64,000 nucleotides of DNA from Aurantiacibacter atlanticus (GCF_001077815.2 NZ_CP011310.1:620001-684000); one strand, 5' to 3'. Shown: positions 8,130 to 16,575, counted from the stretch's first letter. Numbers and translations: made by a program. Notes: generated by a model not told the origin, from the sequence alone.

Positions 8130-8954
8130 ATGAGCGACAACCCCGAGATTGGAAAATCCATTGACGCCCAGGGTGTGAAAACCAATTATCACGATATGGG
8201 TGAAGGGCACCCTGTCATTTTGATACATGGTTCGGGCCCAGGGGTTACTGCATGGGCGAACTGGCGGCTCAACCTGCCCGTGCTGGCGGAATCCATGCGT
8301 GCGATCGCGCCCGATATGCTGGGCTTTGGCTATACAGAACGCCCGGCCGACGGCATCTACAATCTGGAACGGTGGCGGAAGCACCTGATGGATCTTGCCG
8401 ATGCGCTCGATCTTGATCAGTTTGACATCATCGGCAATTCCTTTGGCGGGGCGCTCGCGCTTTCGATGGCCGCTAATCATCCTGATCGCGTTCGCCGTAT
8501 CGTGCTGATGGGCGCGGCCGGCCTTGAATTCGAACTGACAGATGCTCTGGACAAGGTGTGGGGCTATGAACCGTCAGTAGAGGCCATGCGCGAAATGCTC
8601 GATATTTTCGCATATGACAATTCGCTGGTGTCAAACGAACTTGCCGAAATGCGTTACCGTGCAAGTATCCAACCGGGTTTCCAGGAGGCGTTCAGTGCCA
8701 TGTTCCCGGCTCCGCGCCAGCAGCATATCTCTGCGCTGTCGACGCCAGAAGATGAAATCGCGAAGATAACCAGCCCGGCTATGATGCTTCATGGGCGGGA
8801 AGATCGCGTTCTGCCAATGAGCACAAGCCTTCGCTTGTTCGAATTGCTGGAAACTGCGGAAGTTCATCTGTTCGGGAAATGCGGACATTGGACGCAGATA
8901 GAACATAAGGACCGTTTCAATTCGCTCGTGAGTGAATTCCTCACTCGCGCGTAA
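8130..8954 (+). CDS. Meta-cleavage product hydrolase (2-hydroxymuconic semialdehyde hydrolase family)
   Basis: A 274-residue alpha/beta-hydrolase that cleaves the C-C bond of a meta-ring-fission product to 2-hydroxypenta-2,4-dienoate plus an acid. It has the family oxyanion motif HGSGPGVTAWANW (about 32-44), the nucleophile elbow GNSFGG (Ser near 108), the Asp in HGREDRV (about 221) and the His in GHWTQIEH (about 250). Closest by pattern to DmpD/XylF/TodF/CumD enzymes. The ATG at 8130 follows AAGGAATAAG, so this start is preferred to the upstream GTG at 8016, which belongs to the tautomerase relic. Its product is the substrate of the hydratase at 4357. Confidence 0.92.
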   Translation: MSDNPEIGKSIDAQGVKTNYHDMGEGHPVILIHGSGPGVTAWANWRLNLPVLAESMRAIAPDMLGFGYTERPADGIYNLERWRKHLMDLADALDLDQFDIIGNSFGGALALSMAANHPDRVRRIVLMGAAGLEFELTDALDKVWGYEPSVEAMREMLDIFAYDNSLVSNELAEMRYRASIQPGFQEAFSAMFPAPRQQHISALSTPEDEIAKITSPAMMLHGREDRVLPMSTSLRLFELLETAEVHLFGKCGHWTQIEHKDRFNSLVSEFLTRA

Positions 8955-8990
8955 ATCAATCCGGCTGCCGATGCTCGGCGGCTATTGATT
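8954..8990 (+). terminator. Hairpin at the end of the catabolic operon
   Basis: AATCAAT (8954-8960) pairs with ATTGATT (8984-8990), and the inner GCCGA (8967-8971) pairs with TCGGC (8975-8979) around a 3-base loop. It begins at the hydrolase stop codon. There is no clear T-run, so it may be an imperfect or Rho-assisted terminator. Confidence 0.45.
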
Positions 8991-8991
8991 T

Positions 8992-9040
8992 GGAGGGAAG
9001 GCAGAAAGAATTCCGGTGGCGTGCAGAACACCTTCCCTCC
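8992..9040. repeat. 10-bp perfect inverted repeat
   Basis: GGAGGGAAGG at 8992-9001 is exactly complementary to CCTTCCCTCC at 9031-9040, separated by 29 bases. It directly follows the operon-end hairpin. It could be a second stem-loop of the terminator region or the ends of a tiny non-coding element. Confidence 0.5.
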
Positions 9041-9477
9041 TAAGACCAATCTTGCGGACAAAGACATGCTCGAGGTTTAGAGCCGCCGAAGCAGCGTTTG
9101 CGGAAGCGAAAATACCAGCTTGCGAAAGCCCAACCGGGCACTCGACCGGAATTGGCGTTTCCCGCTGACGAAAGTCGCGGCGATGGCCTCATCAAGCGTA
9201 GCACATCAAGCGTAAGGTGATTGCGGCACGTTCCAGAGATCTTAGAAATCCTTCATCCGGTCATTTGCCAGACCCAGCGCTATGATGGCTTAAGAGCTTT
9301 CGGCGATGGCGGAAGCTGGCGGGTAGCTGCGGGCCTAGCGGCGGTGGCACCAAGCAGCGATCTTACTGGTACCAGAACCAGTTAGGTGGCTGTTGCGCGA
9401 AGCATCCAGGCGGTCATTTCTTGAAATGCCATGCTCGAGCAAAGGTGCCAGATGAAACACAAGTCAGTAACAGTAAT
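9041..9477. other. Intergenic stretch without recognisable genes
   Basis: About 440 bases between the catabolic operon and the adhesin. All frames are broken by stops. No transposase, tRNA or conserved protein fragment was recognised on either strand. It sits at the change from the AT-richer catabolic block to the rest, so it may be a decayed junction. Confidence 0.4.
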
Positions 9478-9523
9478 GGGGCCGAGGTTCGCGCCCCGGC
9501 CCCAAACTCCTGGTCCACAGGAG
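9478..9523 (-). terminator. Tandem hairpins after the adhesin gene
   Basis: On the minus strand the adhesin stop (9546) is followed by CTCCTG/CAGGAG (9507-9512 with 9518-9523, 5-base loop) and then by a GC-rich stem GGGGCCG/CGGCCCC (9478-9484 with 9497-9503). The second has the strength of an intrinsic terminator though its T-run is poor. Confidence 0.6.
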
Positions 9524-9545
9524 TAACTGCAATCAAACTAAGCTG

Positions 9546-11339
9546 TTACCAGCTGGATTGGAAGCCGGCTCTTGCGCCAACCTTGCCTTCGTCAAAACCG
9601 ATGCCAATCCCGCCGGTAAGATATGCGTTGTCGGAAACCCGTGCGGCAACACTGGCCGAACCTGCAATCCGGTCATTGTAATAACCGAACCCACCGGCCA
9701 CGCCGAAGCTGTCGGTCGGCATCAGGACCGGAGATTCCATCGCAAGCGCCAATGCCGCACCTTCATTCGCTTCACGAATGCCGGCGGCATTTTCGTTGGC
9801 GAGATCAAACAAGGCCACATTCTGTCCCTGCAGTTCACTGATGGCCGCCGCATTCGCCCCGATGTTTGCCGTATTCGTGGCAATAAGGCCGGAATTTACG
9901 TCGATTGCAGCTGTATTGGCCATCACGTCGTTATTGCTCGCAAGCCCCGTGAGACCCATTGCGGAACTCAGACCGAGGGTGCCATTCGCGTCTGCCGTGA
10001 CGAAGTTGATCGGGCCGGTTTGCACGCCGGTGCTCATATCGAGACTGGCGACGACCACCTGGCCATCGGCAGTTGCCGTAGCCCCATTCCCAATGGCAAC
10101 AGAATTGACGCCAGAGGCAATGGTTTCATTGCCCAAGGCAACGGCGCCATCGCCCGATGTATTTGCAGCTTCACCGACAGCGACGGATCGAACGCCCGTC
10201 GCGGCAGCAAGATGACCCAATGCAGTCGCGCGCTCGGCATCAGCGACTGATCGCCAGCCATAGGCTGTAGCGCCCGCCCCATTTGCCAATGCTTGCCCGC
10301 CGACAACCGTTGTTGATGGTCCACTGGCGATTGTGGCCATGGAAGGATCGTCGCTGCGATTGCCGCCAATGGCAATTGAATCACCACCGGTCGCTTGCGC
10401 GAAGTTCCCGATAGCGATGGCATTGTCACCCGAAGCGACGGCATCTTCGCCACCGGCAAAACTCTGGTCGCCCGAAGCTGTTGTCTGATGCCCTACGGCA
10501 GTACCCATTGCCCCGGTGGCAACAGCCTGCCAGCCAAGCGCCGTCGCACCTGGCGTGCTGGCCAGGCTCTCCCCACCAATGGCCGTGGTGGAATTGCCCA
10601 TGGCGACCGCGCTGTCGCCCACGCCGAGCGCATCGATGCCATTGGCGATCGCTTCATTTCCGATTGCGGTTGAAAAGTCGGTTTGCGCATCGGCATTTTC
10701 GCCAACTGCCAGCGACCGTATGCCTTGAGCTGTCGCGAGATGTCCGAGAGCTGTGGCACGTTCGGCTGAGGCCTGCGCTCTCCAGCCATAGGCAGTTGCG
10801 CCGGGTCCATTTGCCAAGGCTTGTCCGCCCACGGCTGTCGTGGATGGTCCGCTTGCGATGGTGGGGGTGCCCATCAGACCGTCGCGATTTCCGCCGATTG
10901 CAATGGAATCACCCCCGTCAGCCAATGCGGCCCTGCCGATAGCGATTGAGTTGCTGCCCGATGCAAGCGCATCTTCGCCGCCCGCAAAACTCTGAGCGCC
11001 CGAAGCGGTGGTCTGGTGGCCAACGGCTGTACCCATCGCGCCACTCGCATTCGCCTGCCAGCCAAGCGCCGTCGCACCCGGCGCGGTGGCGCTGGATTCA
11101 CCGCCGAAAGCCACTGTGGAGGAGCTGTCCGCATTGGCATCTTCGCCACAAGCCAGCGCGTCTTCTCCTGAAGCGGTGGCATTCGCTATTGTGGTGTTGG
11201 TCGTCGAACCGTCTTCGGTCAGGACGCATTCGTAGCCGGTGTCTCCAGGAATTTCCTGTGCGGCAGCTGGCGCTGCATAAACGCCTGCCGTTCCGGCCAA
11301 CAGGGTTATCGCCAACTTCTTTGTCTGAACTATATTCAT
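9546..11339 (-). CDS. YadA-like trimeric autotransporter adhesin
   Basis: A 597-residue exported protein. The N-terminus is a Sec signal (MNIVQTKKLAITLLAGTAG, cleavage after A-A-A-Q). Residues about 45-430 are a beta-roll head made of 14-residue-like units of the form A-x-A-x-G-x-x-S-x-A-I-G. A short Ala/Asn-rich coiled stalk (about 465-505) leads to a four-strand YadA anchor ending in G-F-Q-S-S-W, the aromatic end needed for outer-membrane insertion. Short Hia/YadA-type adhesins of this layout bind surfaces or host matrix; the target is unknown. ATG 11339 is preceded by AAGGAG. The head contains a large duplication (see the repeat entry). Monocistronic by spacing, with its promoter likely in 11340-11625. 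Confidence 0.88.
   Translation of the reverse strand: MNIVQTKKLAITLLAGTAGVYAAPAAAQEIPGDTGYECVLTEDGSTTNTTIANATASGEDALACGEDANADSSSTVAFGGESSATAPGATALGWQANASGAMGTAVGHQTTASGAQSFAGGEDALASGSNSIAIGRAALADGGDSIAIGGNRDGLMGTPTIASGPSTTAVGGQALANGPGATAYGWRAQASAERATALGHLATAQGIRSLAVGENADAQTDFSTAIGNEAIANGIDALGVGDSAVAMGNSTTAIGGESLASTPGATALGWQAVATGAMGTAVGHQTTASGDQSFAGGEDAVASGDNAIAIGNFAQATGGDSIAIGGNRSDDPSMATIASGPSTTVVGGQALANGAGATAYGWRSVADAERATALGHLAAATGVRSVAVGEAANTSGDGAVALGNETIASGVNSVAIGNGATATADGQVVVASLDMSTGVQTGPINFVTADANGTLGLSSAMGLTGLASNNDVMANTAAIDVNSGLIATNTANIGANAAAISELQGQNVALFDLANENAAGIREANEGAALALAMESPVLMPTDSFGVAGGFGYYNDRIAGSASVAARVSDNAYLTGGIGIGFDEGKVGARAGFQSSW
10089..11123 (-). repeat. Internal ~528-bp tandem duplication in the adhesin head
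   Basis: Two blocks of about 170 residues are near copies: one beginning SSTVAFGGES (about 10614-11123) and one beginning NSTTAIGGES (about 10089-10595), offset by 176 residues. Both continue with PGATALGWQA, GAMGTAVGHQTTASG, QSFAGGEDA, GGDSIAIGGNR, TIASGPSTT, GQALANG, GATAYGWR and ERATALGHLA in the same order. The copies differ mainly in the linker after G-G-N-R (11 versus 10 residues). Confidence 0.85.
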
Positions 11340-11625
11340 AGCATCTCTCCTTGTGTGGACCAAAATTGCCAGACCAAGGTTTTGAAAGATCGCGGGAGAT
11401 GCGCGGATCGTGCCAGTGTATTTTCCCGAACCTGTCTATTGCCTTGGTCGAGGCACAGCCTGGTGCTCCAGGTTGCGAGGAAGCTACGAAGTCTGACGAT
11501 GTTCAGATGCAGGCAGTCGCGAGAAATCCTGCAAGACGTTGAATATATGTGTATTTATCTGACGAAACATACAAATTCTCGTATTTGAGAAATCATCCAT
11601 CATCAGGACAACTTACTACGCAGGG

Positions 11626-13017
11626 TCAACCATGACCGAACCACAGACGCCCAATTTTCGGACTGAATATATGCGGGTTCAGCTGCTCCGCCTGTGCTCT
11701 CGCGGTTCTCGAGGCAATAGCGTTCCCCAGCTGCGCTTCAGCTTCGGACAAGCGCGCATATAGTGGCGCGCTGCGCCAGCCTTGCTGTTCTGCCCGAAGC
11801 AGATGTGCACGTGCCTGCGCAGGCCGATCATTTGCAAGGAATGCCTCGGCCACAAGAATATGCGCCTCGCCATATGGCCGCATTGCGAGATTTCGAAGTG
11901 CAAGATCCAGCGCTTGTTCCGGCTTGCCAAAGGCAAGTGCGCTTTCAAATGCGTGCGCGGTATATGCCATTGGCATCGCTTCAACGCGCGTGCGCCACCC
12001 AGCTGCGGAGCGATTGCTCCACCGTTCGGCTGCTTGCATATCTCCATTAGCGATATGAAGCGTGGCAGCGGCATCCATCGCCTGTGGATCGTTGGTTTGC
12101 GTCGCGATGCGTTCAAACGTTGTTATGGCAGGCGTCAGTTCATCTATCATGGCTTGCGCTTCGGCACGATAAAATTGAGTCAGCCAGTGACCGGGAAACA
12201 ATTCGTCGGCCCGGGCATAGCTTTGTGCAGCTACTTCGTAATTTCCGCGCGCGCTTTCGACCATCCCGATCTGCAATTCATAGGAGGCCATCGACCTGGG
12301 GGTGCGCAATTGATCGCGCCGCGCCGCTTCGCGGATAAGAGCAATCGCTTCGTCGAACTGGCCCTGAGAACGGGCAAGTATCGATTTTCTGATCGCGGTC
12401 CCGGGAGTGGGGATGATTTCATCGGCCTCTTCGTAAAGGCTTTCCGCCAACTCCATGTCGCCATGATAAAAGGAGACATCGCCGCGCAACGCCACTGCCG
12501 TTGACAAGGCTGGCTTGCCAGGGCTGACCACAATCTGGTCAAACTGGCCGAGAAAAGTTTCGGCATTTTTCAGATCATGTTGCGCCATCGCGATTTCTGC
12601 GGATGTCAGGAGTGGGCCCGAACCTTCGGGAGAGAGGCTGTTGGAACGCTGTATGCTGTTGGCCGCAAGCGCCAGTTCCCCGGGATCGGCGTTGAGCTTG
12701 AAACGCGAAAGTGCAGCGCGGGCAAGTGTTTCGTGCGGCAACCATTCATCTTGCGCAGACGCAACCCGTTCCTGCATCAGGGCAATCTGGCGATCGGATG
12801 CCGCCAACTCCGCTGCATAGCTTGCTGGCCCATAACTCGCAGGCGGAAGACCTGCTGCCGCTACGCCCTGATCGTTGTCATCAAGCAGGAGGTCCGCGCT
12901 GAAAATCAACGTGGCCGCAGCCGCGGAAATGGCGAGTGTGCGAATGACACCCGACCTTCCGCGGCTGCGGGCGCTGCCGCTGTGCGTGACATGCCCCAAA
13001 GGCCAGCGGCGAACCAT
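11626..13017 (-). CDS. TPR-repeat protein of the ECF sigma/DUF4331 operon
   Basis: A 463-residue protein with a basic N-terminus, one membrane segment at about 26-46 (TLAISAAAATLIFSADLLL) and, from about residue 70, helical repeats of TPR type, such as NYEVAAQSYARADELFPGH, GQFDEAIALIREAARRD and a run with A-Y-T-A-H-A-F. It is probably anchored in the inner membrane with the TPRs in the periplasm, acting as a scaffold. Its ATG directly follows the stop of the upstream DUF4331 gene (TAAATG), so it belongs to that operon. No enzymatic motif is seen. Confidence 0.7.
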   Translation of the reverse strand: MVRRWPLGHVTHSGSARSRGRSGVIRTLAISAAAATLIFSADLLLDDNDQGVAAAGLPPASYGPASYAAELAASDRQIALMQERVASAQDEWLPHETLARAALSRFKLNADPGELALAANSIQRSNSLSPEGSGPLLTSAEIAMAQHDLKNAETFLGQFDQIVVSPGKPALSTAVALRGDVSFYHGDMELAESLYEEADEIIPTPGTAIRKSILARSQGQFDEAIALIREAARRDQLRTPRSMASYELQIGMVESARGNYEVAAQSYARADELFPGHWLTQFYRAEAQAMIDELTPAITTFERIATQTNDPQAMDAAATLHIANGDMQAAERWSNRSAAGWRTRVEAMPMAYTAHAFESALAFGKPEQALDLALRNLAMRPYGEAHILVAEAFLANDRPAQARAHLLRAEQQGWRSAPLYARLSEAEAQLGNAIASRTARAQAEQLNPHIFSPKIGRLWFGHG

Positions 13018-13728
13018 TTAAGCCGGCTTAGCGCAAGGCGTAAGGCCGGCGTCTGTCAGATCATCGGCAAGGGCATTTGTCAGCCCGGTCAGCTGGGCTG
13101 ACAGGTCAGGCACGAATTTGCCGGCAACATCGTCTGCCGGGCTTGCATCATTATAGGCGGTTTTCCTGTCGGTTCCGATCAATGCGGTGGAAACGGCAGG
13201 CATGCCCATTCTGTCTACACGAACATAGGTCGAGGGATCGTCAGTTCGGAAAGTGAAGGACGCTCCTCCTGGCGCTGCAATCGGTGGAGAGCCTTGCGCT
13301 GCGGCAAGGAACGGGAAGCTATCTGGGAATGCAACGTCGTTTTCCGATGGATTCAGAGGCAATGTGGCAAGCGCTGCCGGACTATGCACTGAAAGATCGA
13401 GGAATATTACGGCTAACGTCACATCGATTACCGGGTCCTGCAACAATCGACCGTTCGGGAAACCCGCCCCGGCAGCAAAATTGAGGGTCAAGGTATCCGG
13501 AACCACCGCTTCGGCAACTGTGAAGCCAGTGCCCGGAATGGCCTGTTCAAGACATGGCGTGACATCAAAATTCGCATTGGTTGGTGCCGGGGTCGGTGTA
13601 GGTGTTGCGGACGGCACGACGATCACATCTTCACTATCGTCATCATCATCGAAGCAGCCCGAAAGCAATGTGAGAGCGAGCATGGCCGGAGCCAGTGAAA
13701 GCGCCCTGAGGGTTTTGTTATTGGTCAT
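13018..13728 (-). CDS. DUF4331-like lipoprotein
   Basis: A 236-residue protein with a lipoprotein signal: hydrophobic core LSLAPAMLALTLLSGC with the lipobox Cys at residue 24, then an acidic run of aspartates and a P-T-P-T-P-A-P linker. The rest resembles the second half of DUF4331 proteins (TLNFAAGAGFPNGRLLQDPVIDVTLA, then GMPAVSTALIGTDRKTAYND). The function of the family is unknown. Its ATG overlaps the stop of the next DUF4331 gene by one base. The two may together make up what other bacteria encode as one longer DUF4331 protein. Confidence 0.75.
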   Translation of the reverse strand: MTNNKTLRALSLAPAMLALTLLSGCFDDDDDSEDVIVVPSATPTPTPAPTNANFDVTPCLEQAIPGTGFTVAEAVVPDTLTLNFAAGAGFPNGRLLQDPVIDVTLAVIFLDLSVHSPAALATLPLNPSENDVAFPDSFPFLAAAQGSPPIAAPGGASFTFRTDDPSTYVRVDRMGMPAVSTALIGTDRKTAYNDASPADDVAGKFVPDLSAQLTGLTNALADDLTDAGLTPCAKPA

Positions 13729-14393
13729 CAGATTTGTCCTCCAAAGCGCGAGGTTTCCGCCCAGATGTCGATCAGATTATTCCCATTTTCGATCCGGTTA
13801 CGCGGGATTGAAAGGACCACACCGGTAAGGTTCTGACCGGCGAAAAAATCCCGGTTCGACATGAAGCTGAGCGTCCCGGTGTTTGCAGTGTCCATGAATC
13901 CCTGAAGGTCGAAGAAGAAAGGGTCGTCGAAGAGTCCGGCTCTCACTTTCACGCCATTTCGAGCGATGTCGGTTTCCACGGCACCTACGATCGGGCTGGT
14001 CGTTCCGGGCACATTGCTGACTTGTACGCCTGCCTGGCTTGCCGTTGGACCGTTGCCGAAGCGAATATATATCGGGATTTCCGTGTCTACACGCGATCCA
14101 GCATTGGAAATGTTCACCGTGTACAGAACATCGGGATCGTAATTGGCGGGTTGATCGGTCGCCTGGGGTCCAGAAAGAGTAAGGATGATATTGACACTGT
14201 CGGCTGTGTGCCAGGCATATAGATCGGCAATGTCCGCCGCGCGGTCTGGCGTACTGTCGACATTAGGATCGGTCCGGCCGGGTGGGTCGAGGTGGTCGGC
14301 GGCCGTCAATCCCAAGCCTGGCAGAATTTGTGAGGCACCGATTGCGAGAGCAAGTCCCGCTGTCCCTGCCAACACTTTGGTTCTTTGTCTCAT
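13728..14393 (-). CDS. DUF4331-domain exported protein
   Basis: A 221-residue protein with a Sec signal (KVLAGTAGLALAIGASQI, residues 5-22) followed by the DUF4331 beginning: SQILPGLGLTAADHLDPPG, then ADIADLYAWH, and later FFDLQGFMDTA, FFAGQNLTGVVLSIP and IDIWAETSR. It is probably periplasmic. The ATG at 14393 is preceded by CAGGGAGATC, and the longer upstream frame is ignored. It is the first gene after the anti-sigma factor, with a 184-base gap that may hold its own sigma-dependent promoter. Family function is unknown; repeated linkage to SigK-like sigma factors suggests an envelope stress role. Confidence 0.85.
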   Translation of the reverse strand: MRQRTKVLAGTAGLALAIGASQILPGLGLTAADHLDPPGRTDPNVDSTPDRAADIADLYAWHTADSVNIILTLSGPQATDQPANYDPDVLYTVNISNAGSRVDTEIPIYIRFGNGPTASQAGVQVSNVPGTTSPIVGAVETDIARNGVKVRAGLFDDPFFFDLQGFMDTANTGTLSFMSNRDFFAGQNLTGVVLSIPRNRIENGNNLIDIWAETSRFGGQI

Positions 14394-14577
14394 ATCGATC
14401 TCCCTGAGCTTCTGGTGCCGGACAACACATTTATCCGGCGCAAGATGCGCTCCCGGTCTTCCGGGCGCTGAGGGAACTACGTCATAAGGAGGCAGGCGGA
14501 TGCATAAGGACAGAATTAAATTACCGGCCTTACAGCTCGAAACCAAATTCTGACGCGGATCTATGCTGGTCGGCGCG

Positions 14578-15330
14578 CTAAACGCTTGTTAGACCACCAA
14601 TAACGAGAATTTCGGTAGAAGGTGCCGAGTGCGGCGCGTTTGAAGCATCTTCATAGGTTACAGCAAGCGAGGCGCCGGCGACCAGCGCTTCACGCTCGGT
14701 CTCTGTCAGCTCACGTTCGAACAGACCGCTTGCCGGAATCAGGCCGAGCGATTGCGGAGCGCCGCCTGCCGGCACGACCCACAATTCGGTCGCTTGCCCA
14801 TCACCGGGAGCAAAGCCTTCAATGTTCAGTGAAAGCTCCTGTGCGGCAGAATCAACGAGTCCCGTCAGAACCAGCGCACCATCTTCGCTTTGCAATTGCG
14901 CAATGAGACGCGGTCCGGAAATCGGCGCAGCGGTTTCTATCGGCGTGATGGGACCTTGTCCTGCTGGCTGAACAAGGAGCAAGGTCAACACTGCTGCTGC
15001 TGCTGCTGCACCTGCCATCGCAAAACCCAGACCCCAGACGGAAATGTTCTTCGCCTTCGGTTGTTCGAGACGGTGAATGCCAGGGCTTTCACCGCCATCA
15101 AATTCGCCAAGTCGCCTTTCGATAGCGGGCCAGACATCGGCGGAAGGCTCGTACGTGCCCGCAGCTTCGGCCATCTGGCCCAGCTGATAGCGCCACCAGC
15201 GTACATTATCGGCAAAGTCGCGGTTCGACAGATACAGACGCTGCGCTATCGCGAGATCCTCTCCTTCCAGCACGCCCAAGGCATATTCGCCTGCGATGAT
15301 GCTGCGGTCATCGGGATCGATGTCATCCAT
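14578..15330 (-). CDS. Anti-sigma factor, RskA/anti-sigma-K family
   Basis: A 250-residue inner-membrane anti-sigma factor. The N-terminal cytoplasmic part (about 1-85) has the RskA pattern with A-G-E-Y-A-L-G-V-L and W-W-R-Y-Q-L near 15 and 45. One membrane span lies at about 98-120 (VWGLGFAMAGAAAAAAVLTL), and the periplasmic domain contains TELWVVPAGGAPQSLG and a terminal S-T-E-I-L-V-I-G. It would hold the sigma factor encoded just upstream until an envelope signal triggers release. ATG 15330 overlaps the sigma gene end by eight bases, which supports this start over the longer frame. Confidence 0.88.
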   Translation of the reverse strand: MDDIDPDDRSIIAGEYALGVLEGEDLAIAQRLYLSNRDFADNVRWWRYQLGQMAEAAGTYEPSADVWPAIERRLGEFDGGESPGIHRLEQPKAKNISVWGLGFAMAGAAAAAAVLTLLLVQPAGQGPITPIETAAPISGPRLIAQLQSEDGALVLTGLVDSAAQELSLNIEGFAPGDGQATELWVVPAGGAPQSLGLIPASGLFERELTETEREALVAGASLAVTYEDASNAPHSAPSTEILVIGGLTSV

Positions 15331-15907
15331 TTGCGACACCTTCAAGGCAACCCTTAAGGCTGGCAAGCCCGCGGCGAATCCTGCTCTTCAAAGTGCCCAG
15401 GGGGACATCGAGCACCTGCGATAGCTCGGTGTGTGTGTAGCCACGAAAAAACGCCATGCGAATGCATTTGCGATGATCGGACTTGAGGCCATCGAGACAG
15501 TCCTGCAGTCTCGCACTTTCTTCTGCATCGCACAGCATGTCTTCAGCGTCAGGCGTTTCATCCTCGATATCCGGCAAGACATCGTCTGAAACCTCACCAC
15601 GTCGCCCGGATTTGCGCACCGAATCTATAGCTGAATTTCGTGCGATAGTGCAGAGCCAGGTGATCGGGCTTGCGCGGGTCGTGTCGAAGCGCCCGGCACT
15701 TTGCCAGACCTTGATGAAGACATTCTGCAGTACATCCTCTGCGGCATCGCGTTCACGAACGATCTGCAGGATCACTGCCAATAACTTCGACGATGTCAGA
15801 TCATAGATCAGACGCAAGGGCTGACGATCACCGTCGGCGACCTGTTGAAGCGCATTCTCGAGACGGGCTCGCCGGTCTGCTGGTGAAGGTTGCACTATTT
15901 TGACCAT
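15323..15907 (-). CDS. ECF RNA polymerase sigma factor, SigK-like
   Basis: A 194-residue group 4 sigma factor. Region 2 spans about 30-98 (RDAAEDVLQNVFIKVWQSA, then ITWLCTIARN), and region 4 about 130-188 (LKSDHRKCIRMAFFRGYTH, LDVPLGTLKSRIRRGLASL), the latter a helix-turn-helix for -35 recognition. It directs transcription of its own operon and probably the DUF4331 genes. The overlap with the anti-sigma gene gives coupled production. There is no extra C-terminal domain. Confidence 0.92.
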   Translation of the reverse strand: MVKIVQPSPADRRARLENALQQVADGDRQPLRLIYDLTSSKLLAVILQIVRERDAAEDVLQNVFIKVWQSAGRFDTTRASPITWLCTIARNSAIDSVRKSGRRGEVSDDVLPDIEDETPDAEDMLCDAEESARLQDCLDGLKSDHRKCIRMAFFRGYTHTELSQVLDVPLGTLKSRIRRGLASLKGCLEGVANG

Positions 15908-16030
15908 CTAAGACTTTGCAATACTAGCTAAACGTCCAGCAGCAAGTTAATAATCAAATCGTTACGTAAACAGTATGATAAGTTGTGGGGCAGGGGCTAA
16001 GACCAACCGAGCTCTGAGGCGACCAAATGC

Positions 16031-16052
16031 TCCTCTTCAAATTTGAAGAGGA
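16031..16052. repeat. 22-bp perfect palindrome
   Basis: The 11-base arm TCCTCTTCAAA is followed without a spacer by its exact reverse complement TTTGAAGAGGA. Weaker outer complementarity (GCTC near 16028, GAGC near 16057) could extend a cruciform. It lies about 125 bases upstream of the sigma-factor start. Confidence 0.8.
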
Positions 16053-16511
16053 CGCGGAGCAAAACGCCCAATGAAATTTAGGTCGACACTAGGATGACTG
16101 AAAAGCTTCTACCGCAGGTTATTGCACAATTATACCATCGCCAACATCTGTAGAAAAGGCGGAGGCGTAGGCCCATCATTCGGCAAGCATGCGCGAGCGA
16201 CAATTTCGGTTGAACGCATGAACGCAGTGAGCGCCCCTATCTTTTCCGGAACGAATTGGCCCAATACCAAGTGGCCGCTGACCCCGTGCCAACATGATCA
16301 CGGACTGTTTTGACTTGTGAGGTTTTTCGTCGCGGTGTCTCTGCAATGACTGATTTTTGACCGAAAACGGACTTTCCGCTTTAGGGTGCTCCTTTTTCCC
16401 AGAGGCGCATTCCGCGCTGAGGACCCCGAAAGCGAACTGGCAACTTCGTAGCCGCGTTTTAACCTAAGGCGGTCAGCTACATATCACGTGTGGCATGGTC
16501 ATCCCTTGTGT

Positions 16512-16534
16512 CCAACCTTCTGGTATGAGGTTGG
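16512..16534 (-). terminator. Hairpin downstream of the tam operon
   Basis: CCAACCT (16512-16518) pairs with AGGTTGG (16528-16534) around a 9-base loop, 41 bases past the stop of the small membrane protein on the minus strand. There is no T-run, so the call is modest. Confidence 0.4.
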
Positions 16535-16575
16535 GCGGAGGTCTGTTTTCTTGGTGTTTTCGATTTCACAAGACG

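Larger units (their letters stand above)
15908..16575. other. 668-bp gap without a recognised gene
   Basis: Contains the presumed promoter of the sigma-factor gene (15908-15990, minus strand), a striking perfect palindrome (16031-16052) and, near its right end, a hairpin after the tam operon (16512-16534). The rest shows only short broken frames on both strands. I see no RNA gene or transposase fragment that I can name. Confidence 0.4.

Noticed and set aside
7260..8480. 406-residue minus-strand ORF across the decarboxylase, tautomerase relic and hydrolase
   Set aside because: It is antisense to well-recognised genes, has no family-like pattern and reflects the absence of stops opposite GC-rich codons.
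9558..10250. 230-residue plus-strand ORF opposite the adhesin head
   Set aside because: Mirror of the repetitive adhesin sequence; the Cys/Arg-rich composition is typical of shadow frames.
14394..14577. ECF-type promoter GCATCC...CGTAGT before the DUF4331 genes
   Set aside because: A related motif was not found before the sigma gene itself, so the match could be chance.
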